Below are positions 5,763-10,180 of a stretch of DNA of 10,180 nucleotides, piece by piece. The stretch is taken from contig WSZX01000246.1 in the NCBI GenBank assembly GCA_013139935.1, forward strand, positions 1 through 10,180, given 5' to 3'. The notes under the pieces are model-generated. The model was not told the DNA's origin. It did no database searches and was given only the letters and a program-made list of their open reading frames with translations. Numbering within the stretch: the stretch's first letter is position 1; every line of letters starts with the position of its first letter. The position numbers and the translations under genes were made by a program. The DNA comes from Ardenticatenales bacterium. Its GTDB lineage: Bacteria; Chloroflexota; Anaerolineae; Promineifilales; UBA4811.

Positions 5763-8178
5763 GCTCGCCAAGCGGCACAGTGAAGCAAAAGGCGCTCCCC
5801 TTGCCCGGCGTGCTCTCCAGCCAGATGCGACCCTGGTGCCCTTCCACAATCGCTCTGACTAGGGCCAATCCCACACCGGCTGCCGGCTTTGTGTCGCCAG
5901 CATTGACGGGGGAGAGCTCGCCAGGAGCCAGGGGCTGGTTTGCCTGGGCTATGCTCGGGGCACTGTCATGGATCCTGAATAGAACATGATCGCCCGCCGT
6001 GGCGCCTTCTATCACAACGAATCCCCCGGCCTCGGCTCGCCCAACAGCACTGGAAAGCAGCCTGCTGAAGACCTGCCGCAGCCGCAGCGCATCCGCGTGA
6101 ACCGGCAGTTCGGCCGGCGTGTTCAGCGTTAGCGTCAGATCCAATTGCTGAACTCGGGCCTCCAACTCACGCGTCGCATCGCGCATCAGTGGCACGGCGT
6201 CCACCAAGGCCAGCTCCAGTCCAACACCGCGCTGCAGGTCACTCTGGTCCTGCAACCGCGCGATAAGGGTATTCATGCGGTCGGCCGATGCCTGGAGCCT
6301 GTTGGCAAGCATGACCCGGTCGTCCTCCTCCAGTCCTTGCTGGGCAAGCAGGCTGCCAACCTCCTGGATCGCCTCCACGGGATCCCCGAGCTCCTGGGAG
6401 ACGGTGGCGACGAACTCGTCTCTCAGCCGGTTCAGCTCCTCAAGCCGAGTGACTTCATTGAGCAGGACCGCGCGGCCGGATCGCGATGTGTCAATGACGA
6501 CCGGGGCAGCCACCACCTGGAAGCTGCGCCCATCCCCGGTCTGATACGCGCCGGTCAAGACCTCGCCGGCCGGAATCGCCCGGGTCAAAGGGGAAAACAA
6601 GGCATCGGGAACGACCCCCGGGCCAATCACCGCGCCGATCGATTCGGGCTCTATCTCCAGCAATTGTCGCGCCGCCGCATTCGCCAGCAGGAGCCTCCTC
6701 TCCTCATCCGTGACGAGCACCGGACTCGCGACACTATTCAGTATCGCGTCGAGCCGCTCCCGCTCATTGCGCAGAGCACGGAACAGCCGGGCGTTCTGAA
6801 TCGCAATCGAGATCTGAGCCGCCAGCGTCTCCAGCATCACCACGTCGCCGGGATCAAAAGCCATCAAGCTGCGGCTTCTGATGTCGAGCACACCAATGAG
6901 CCCATCCTGGGAATGGATGGGCAGCGCCAGCTCGGAGCGCGTCTCTGCCAGGCACGCTCTTTCCCGATAGCGAGAGTCTCCGCGAACATCATTGAGCAGC
7001 AGCGGCCGGCCATGCTCAGCCACCCATGTTTCCACCCCCTCTGAACACCGTGATCCCAGTAACGACGATAGATCTGCGTCCTGATCATCCAGGGCTGCCG
7101 CCCGGATCACGATCTCGCCACCCTGCTCCAAAAGGCCCAGCCCGACATAGTAGTGGTTGAAAGCTCGCCTGACCAGGTTGGCCACCACCTCAAGCAGCCG
7201 TTCCGCCTCCAGAACCGACGATATGTCCTGGGTCACGGTGTTGAGCAACCGGAACTTGACCGCGCGGCGCTGCTCACCGGAATAAAGGAATGCATTGTCG
7301 AGGGCCACAGCCGCCTGCCCGGCGACGGTTCGGAGCCAGCGCAAATGGTTTTCGGTGAACCGATTCGGTTCCGAGTGGGCATAGGTGAGGACCCCTCGAC
7401 TGTGCCGTCTTCCAATCAGAGGGACGCTCACCACAGAACGGACGCCGGTGAGCCCCAGTTCACCGGTCCCGTACCGCTTGTCGGCGGCCGAATCGGGAAT
7501 GAGCAGGCCGGTCTGTGTGCGGCTGACCACGCCTCCAATCCCCCTGGTCAGGCTCTGCCGGGCCAGGTGGCTGGCGGCACGGGGTGAGAGTGATTGGCCG
7601 TAGCGCACAGCGTGAAGCGGCTCATTACGCTCGTTGGTCAGGATGATCCAACCATCCTCCGCGCCAATGACCTTGCCTGCGGCAGCCAATAGCTCTTTGG
7701 CCAGTTGAGCCGGATCCAAGGTGGTGGCGATTCCTTGAGTAACGCGGTACAGGTCCTCCATCTCTTCTCGGTGCCGGTGGAACTCGTGCTCCAGCAGCTT
7801 GCCGCGCAGCCGACTGCGGATTCTCGCCGTCAACTCGCGCCGGTCCAGCGGCTTGATGATATAGTCATCAGCACCGAGGGCAAAGCCGCGCAGCCGGTCC
7901 CGACGCCGCCCAAAGGCAGCTGTCATGATGATCACCACAATCGACTGGGTGATTGGATCCTGCCGCAACTGCTCCAGCACGGAGAATCCATCAATAACCG
8001 GCATGCAGATGTCAAGCAGAATCAGATCCGGCAACCGTTCTCGGGCCATCGCCAGCGCCTGTTCGCCGTCTCGCGCCTGGATCATTTCGTACCCCTGATC
8101 AGCCAGGTACCAGGTCACGAGTTCCATGGCATCAGGGTCATCGTCGGCGATGAGGACCAGCGGCGTGCGATCAGTCAT
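5746..8178 (-). CDS. Receiver-GAF-GAF-PAS histidine-kinase-like protein (probable pseudokinase)
   Basis: This 810-residue cytoplasmic signalling protein has the following domains: receiver (about 6-122; acidic pocket Asp12-14, phospho-acceptor Asp56 in LILLDICMP, Thr86, Lys109, all present), GAF (about 155-295), GAF (about 320-465), PAS (about 475-575), dimerisation helices (580-645) and an ATPase-like domain (690-803). The H-box reads FVATVSQELGDPV, so Gln595 takes the place of the phospho-acceptor His. The N-box reads RLLSSAVGRA, with Ser710 for the essential Asn. The G1 box reads DSAPSI instead of DxGxGI. Only the G2 glycines (AAGVGLALV, 766-774) look normal. Kinase activity is thus unlikely, and the protein may act as a phosphorylation-switched scaffold. 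The ATG at 8178 is chosen because GAGGTG lies 6 nt upstream and the receiver starts at once; the frame stays open to 8328, but that extension looks untranslated. It is 200 bp downstream of the CpaE-like regulator on the same strand, so co-transcription is possible. Confidence 0.9.
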   Translation of the reverse strand: MTDRTPLVLIADDDPDAMELVTWYLADQGYEMIQARDGEQALAMARERLPDLILLDICMPVIDGFSVLEQLRQDPITQSIVVIIMTAAFGRRRDRLRGFALGADDYIIKPLDRRELTARIRSRLRGKLLEHEFHRHREEMEDLYRVTQGIATTLDPAQLAKELLAAAGKVIGAEDGWIILTNERNEPLHAVRYGQSLSPRAASHLARQSLTRGIGGVVSRTQTGLLIPDSAADKRYGTGELGLTGVRSVVSVPLIGRRHSRGVLTYAHSEPNRFTENHLRWLRTVAGQAAVALDNAFLYSGEQRRAVKFRLLNTVTQDISSVLEAERLLEVVANLVRRAFNHYYVGLGLLEQGGEIVIRAAALDDQDADLSSLLGSRCSEGVETWVAEHGRPLLLNDVRGDSRYRERACLAETRSELALPIHSQDGLIGVLDIRSRSLMAFDPGDVVMLETLAAQISIAIQNARLFRALRNERERLDAILNSVASPVLVTDEERRLLLANAAARQLLEIEPESIGAVIGPGVVPDALFSPLTRAIPAGEVLTGAYQTGDGRSFQVVAAPVVIDTSRSGRAVLLNEVTRLEELNRLRDEFVATVSQELGDPVEAIQEVGSLLAQQGLEEDDRVMLANRLQASADRMNTLIARLQDQSDLQRGVGLELALVDAVPLMRDATRELEARVQQLDLTLTLNTPAELPVHADALRLRQVFSRLLSSAVGRAEAGGFVVIEGATAGDHVLFRIHDSAPSIAQANQPLAPGELSPVNAGDTKPAAGVGLALVRAIVEGHQGRIWLESTPGKGSAFCFTVPLGELRAGS

Positions 8179-8184
8179 CAAGCC

Positions 8185-8190
8185 CACCTC
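8185..8190 (-). promoter_or_regulatory. Ribosome binding site that fixes the kinase-like start
   Basis: On the minus strand AGAGGTG ends six bases before the ATG at 8178. It is the best Shine-Dalgarno match near the gene. It argues for the 810-residue form over a 50-residue longer reading that would begin with TTG at 8328. Confidence 0.7.
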
Positions 8191-8208
8191 TGAGGCATCT
8201 CGCTCTGT

Positions 8209-8232
8209 TCCGGCCCAGCATCGGAGGCCGGA
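8209..8232. repeat. Small inverted repeat in the leader of the kinase-like gene
   Basis: TCCGGCC (8209-8215) and GGCCGGA (8226-8232) form a 7-bp perfect inverted repeat with a 10-base loop, about 30 bp upstream of the kinase-like start codon. No T-run follows it on either strand, so it is not an intrinsic terminator. It might be an operator or mRNA hairpin, or chance in GC-rich DNA. The rest of the 200-bp spacer 8179-8378 shows no clear promoter. Confidence 0.25.
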
Positions 8233-8378
8233 GCGGCGCGGAGCGTTGACCAAACCACCGGTAGAAGGTGCAACAGGCGGCAATTGAGTGTAGGTGTGGA
8301 TTCGCCGGTAGCCACCCGGATCGATCAAACCTCTAGATCAACAACACAGCTCGGTCCCTTGCACGAGCCAAGAACCAT

Positions 8379-9758
8379 CTAATCCCCCCGGCGCCAACGC
8401 AGAAACGGAATCCAGCGCCTCCAGCCTCTCCGCTTTCTCGGGGCGGCTTTCTCCTCGGCACGGTCCGGTTCGGGGGATGGACGCCGGCGACTGATAATGG
8501 ACGGCGGTCTCTCCGCTTCTGGCAGCACACCAAGGGCGTGCTCCCGCGCCGCTTGTCCGTCGCCTGGTACCAGGTCTCCGAGTTGCCTCAGTGGGCGCAC
8601 CATCCCCGAACCGGGCGTTGACAGCAGCAAGGGCTCCCCGCGGTTTGCGGCAAGGACTGCAGCCGGCCTGTCGGCCGGGATCACCGAGGCCACCGGCCGG
8701 CCGACAAAGTCACCCACGGCCTGCGGCGTGATTCCCCAGGCACGATTGTACTTGTTCAGTAACAGAACCAGTTTCTCCGGCGACGAATCTTTTATCCCCG
8801 GCAGATCCAAGGCGAGCTTGCCATTCTTGAGGGCTGTGACCTCCTGAGTAACCAGGATGATCATCCGGTCGGCCAGCTCCACCACCCTTTCGGTAAGCTC
8901 CGTCCAGGTGGAACCCATATCAATTACAATGTAATCGTGCGCCTTTCTAAGGGATTCGAGCAATTCGACAAACGATCCAGGCTGCACCAGTTCGGCCAAT
9001 TCTGGCTTGCCCGGCGACGCCAACAGGAGAACTCCGCTGGAGTGGGCGACCAACAGCTGCTGCATCAGGAAGGGGTCATCCGGGTCGAAACGCTCCAGCA
9101 CCTCCACCATGCGGTGTGTCGGCCGAAGGTCCAGCATCACTCCCAATCCCCCGAAATCCAGGTTGCCGTCCACCAGCAACACATTCGCATCCGGCCTGTC
9201 TGACAGGGCAACAGCCAGGTTGACCGCGATGGTGCTGCACCCAACCCCTCCCTTGGGGCCAAAGACCGCCACGATGATCCCCTGCACCACCCTGTGCCCG
9301 ACTCCCGCCTCTGCAGGCGTCCGGGCCGCCATCTCCTGGGCGGCCAGCACGGCCCGCTCAACCGGGGAAGGGTCGGCTGCGAATACCTTGCGAATCGTAT
9401 GGGTAAGCTCGTCATAGTCAAAGGGCTTTATGAGGAACTCTCGCGCGCCAGCGCTCATCGCCCCCCTGAGATATTCCATGTCGCCCTGCACCGACATCAT
9501 CATTACGCGGCTACGAGGGGACGACAGACATATCTGACGGCATGCCTCAATGCCATCCATATCGGGCATGTTGATGTCCATCAGAACCACCCCCGGCTGG
9601 AGTTCGTGCGCCATGCGAACCCCTTCGCGGCCGTCCTCTGCCTCTCCTATCACCTGGAGATCCGCCTCAAAATCAAGCAGGCGCGCAATGTTCTCCCTGG
9701 TGATTCGATTGTCATCCACAATCAGAATGCGGATCGGGCTTCCGCTTTCATCGGCCAT
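8379..9758 (-). CDS. CpaE-like receiver-MinD/ParA ATPase
   Basis: This 459-residue protein joins a CheY-like receiver (about 9-125) to a MinD/ParA-type ATPase (about 160-395). Receiver residues are intact: Asp15/16, phospho-acceptor Asp61 (VVLMDINMPDMDG), Ser89 and Lys111 (FLIKPFD). The ATPase has the deviant Walker A FGPKGGVGCST: signature Lys169 is kept, but Cys174 replaces the second Lys, as is common in CpaE/TadZ. LLVDGNLDFGG (Asp197, Asp201) and YIVIDMG (Asp280) follow. In known systems CpaE/TadZ proteins sit at the pole or membrane and organise Tad/Flp pilus assembly; here no tad gene is adjacent. Residues 415-440 are a Pro/Arg/Glu linker, and the end (RKRRGWRRWIPFLRWRRGD) is a basic, tryptophan-rich tail likely to touch membrane. 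The ATG at 9758 follows GGGGAGG at about 6 nt. A consensus TATAAT promoter lies just upstream. The kinase-like gene is next downstream. Confidence 0.92.
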   Translation of the reverse strand: MADESGSPIRILIVDDNRITRENIARLLDFEADLQVIGEAEDGREGVRMAHELQPGVVLMDINMPDMDGIEACRQICLSSPRSRVMMMSVQGDMEYLRGAMSAGAREFLIKPFDYDELTHTIRKVFAADPSPVERAVLAAQEMAARTPAEAGVGHRVVQGIIVAVFGPKGGVGCSTIAVNLAVALSDRPDANVLLVDGNLDFGGLGVMLDLRPTHRMVEVLERFDPDDPFLMQQLLVAHSSGVLLLASPGKPELAELVQPGSFVELLESLRKAHDYIVIDMGSTWTELTERVVELADRMIILVTQEVTALKNGKLALDLPGIKDSSPEKLVLLLNKYNRAWGITPQAVGDFVGRPVASVIPADRPAAVLAANRGEPLLLSTPGSGMVRPLRQLGDLVPGDGQAAREHALGVLPEAERPPSIISRRRPSPEPDRAEEKAAPRKRRGWRRWIPFLRWRRGD

Positions 9759-9793
9759 CCAATCCTCCCCGCTCAGTCAGCTATTCCCCTCCT

Positions 9794-9821
9794 ATTATAC
9801 GGTGTTTGCATCCACGTGCAA
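9794..9821 (-). promoter_or_regulatory. Promoter of the CpaE-like regulator
   Basis: On the minus strand, a perfect TATAAT (9794-9799) lies 16 nt after TTGCAC (9816-9821), a weak -35. Transcription would start near 9787, giving a leader of about 29 nt that includes the GGGGAGG ribosome site. It may also drive the kinase-like gene downstream. Confidence 0.6.
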
Positions 9822-9972
9822 CCTCAGAAACCACAGTTCGCACGCGAGTCCCGACACTCGGGCAGGGCACCGATCGGGACAGCCACAAGAGTGAGCAAGG
9901 CGGCAGCGTGGTTTGCTTTGCGGCCCACACTCCCCCATGAGACCCGTCTGTGCCGACAAAACCATTTTCCCG

Positions 9973-10001
9973 AAAAAACCCGTGTCCCAAGCCAAGCTTG
10001 G
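9973..10001 (-). terminator. Possible weak intrinsic terminator
   Basis: Read on the minus strand, CCAAGC and GCTTGG (10001-9987) form a 6-bp stem with a 3-base loop. Six T residues follow about eight bases later (9978-9973). The gap between stem and T-run is too long for a textbook terminator. It would stop transcription entering leftward from beyond the window, ahead of the CpaE-like promoter. It abuts the first base of the MITE-like element. Confidence 0.2.
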
Positions 10002-10103
10002 AGGGTGTTGAAGAAGGGGCCGCGGCGATGGGAGAGAGAGGCAGGGGTGTGCAGCAGCGGAAGTGCAGATGGGACGGTGCCTCATTTGTTGTTCTACCCC
10101 CGC
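10001..10103 (+). mobile_element. MITE-like element, copy 2 (about 103 bp)
   Basis: This is the second, diverged copy of the element at 1528-1644, here in the plus orientation. It begins GAGGGTGTTGAAGAAGGGGC (10001-10020), matching the first copy closely over its first 26 bases (22 identical), and contains the perfect shared core GTGTGCAGCAGCGGAA (10047-10062). After the core, the two copies continue to match in patches (CCTC, TTGTT, TTCTAC) to the far end near 10103, where the terminal repeat is degraded (TTCTACCCCCGC). The centre is about 14 nt shorter than in copy 1. Flanks AGCTTG and ACATTG are only partly alike. It has no coding capacity. Confidence 0.5.
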
Positions 10104-10114
10104 ACATTGCCACA

Positions 10115-10143
10115 TTGACATGGCCCAGCGACACCGGTAGAAT
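10115..10143 (+). promoter_or_regulatory. Near-consensus promoter for a gene beyond the right edge
   Basis: TTGACA (10115-10120, perfect) and TAGAAT (10138-10143, five of six) are spaced by 17 nt. Transcription would begin near 10150 and run rightward out of the window. The target gene is not visible. The promoter starts 11 bp after the end of element copy 2 and is divergent to the CpaE-like gene. Confidence 0.6.
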
Positions 10144-10180
10144 CGAGGACGGTTTACGCGATCATTCAAGGAAGTGTAGA

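Larger units (their letters stand above)
9759..10180. other. Right-hand intergenic region
   Basis: This 422-bp stretch holds no convincing gene; the long frames crossing it are antisense continuations or Arg/Pro-rich noise. It contains the leftward promoter of the CpaE-like gene (9794-9821), a small hairpin with a T-run on the minus strand (9973-10001), the second copy of the MITE-like element (10001-10103) and a rightward near-consensus promoter (10115-10143). Between 9822 and 9970 I see nothing specific. Confidence 0.6.

Noticed and set aside
6145..7044. Long plus-strand open frame of about 300 codons inside the kinase-like gene
   Set aside because: It is exactly antisense to well-recognised GAF, PAS and kinase-like domains. 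Its translation is Arg/Gln/His-rich with no motif, as expected from the GC-rich complementary strand.
8179..8328. A 50-residue N-terminal extension of the kinase-like protein
   Set aside because: The frame is open and could begin with TTG at 8328, but the extra residues have no domain character and the ATG at 8178 has a strong ribosome site directly before the receiver.
9294..10118. Plus-strand open frame of about 270 codons at the right end
   Set aside because: Its first half is antisense to the receiver of the CpaE-like gene, and the rest crosses promoters and the MITE-like element. The translation shows no recognisable domain.
10168..10180. GGAAGTGTAGA at the window end as the start of another element copy
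   Set aside because: It matches 9 of 11 bases of one terminal repeat, but the window ends there and nothing further can be compared.

Overview
The window reads as a GC-rich bacterial chromosome segment dense in signal-transduction genes. It most resembles a filamentous or environmental Chloroflexota (Anaerolineae-type) genome. That placement is an inference from the style of the proteins (a cyclase/STAND-ATPase/TPR giant, receiver-GAF-GAF-PAS kinases, CpaE-like receiver-MinD fusions, a PspA/IM30-like protein next to them); no rRNA or other phylogenetic marker is present. There is no tRNA, CRISPR array or complete insertion sequence.

Layout. The left edge (3-982, +) holds the ATPase part of a CpaE/TadZ-like protein whose N-terminus lies outside the window and whose frame is broken near a G4 run at 570-573. 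Tail-to-tail with it is a PspA/IM30-like coiled-coil gene (803-1483, -). A roughly 117-bp element with terminal inverted repeats (1528-1644) separates this from a small SAM-dependent methyltransferase (1702-2304, -), which has a promoter placed for a leaderless mRNA. A gene-free spacer of about 390 bp (2305-2690) carries the divergent promoters of the methyltransferase and of a 1023-residue class III cyclase / STAND ATPase / TPR protein (2691-5762, +). That gene overlaps by 17 bp, tail-to-tail, with a receiver-GAF-GAF-PAS-histidine-kinase-like protein (5746-8178, -). Upstream of the kinase-like gene, on the same strand, is a complete receiver-MinD/CpaE-like protein (8379-9758, -) with its own strong promoter. 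The right-hand spacer (9759-10180) contains a second, diverged and oppositely oriented copy of the 117-bp element, followed by a near-consensus rightward promoter for a gene beyond the window.

How the parts may work together. Both CpaE-like proteins belong to the ParA/MinD superfamily and lack the second P-loop lysine, as is usual for CpaE/TadZ. The complete one joins an intact receiver to the ATPase and ends in an Arg/Trp-rich tail that could bind membrane. The kinase-like protein has an intact receiver and sensor domains, but its phospho-acceptor histidine is Gln and its ATP-binding boxes are degenerate, so it looks like a pseudokinase. The cyclase keeps both metal aspartates and the adenine-selecting Lys/Asp pair but has Ser where the transition-state Arg should be. 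The region therefore looks like a signalling and polar/membrane-organisation island in which two nominal enzymes have probably become regulators or scaffolds. This is inference from motifs and gene order only.

The most novel items are the pair of diverged inverted-repeat elements, the pseudokinase, the cyclase with the missing Arg, and the tail of the CpaE-like regulator.
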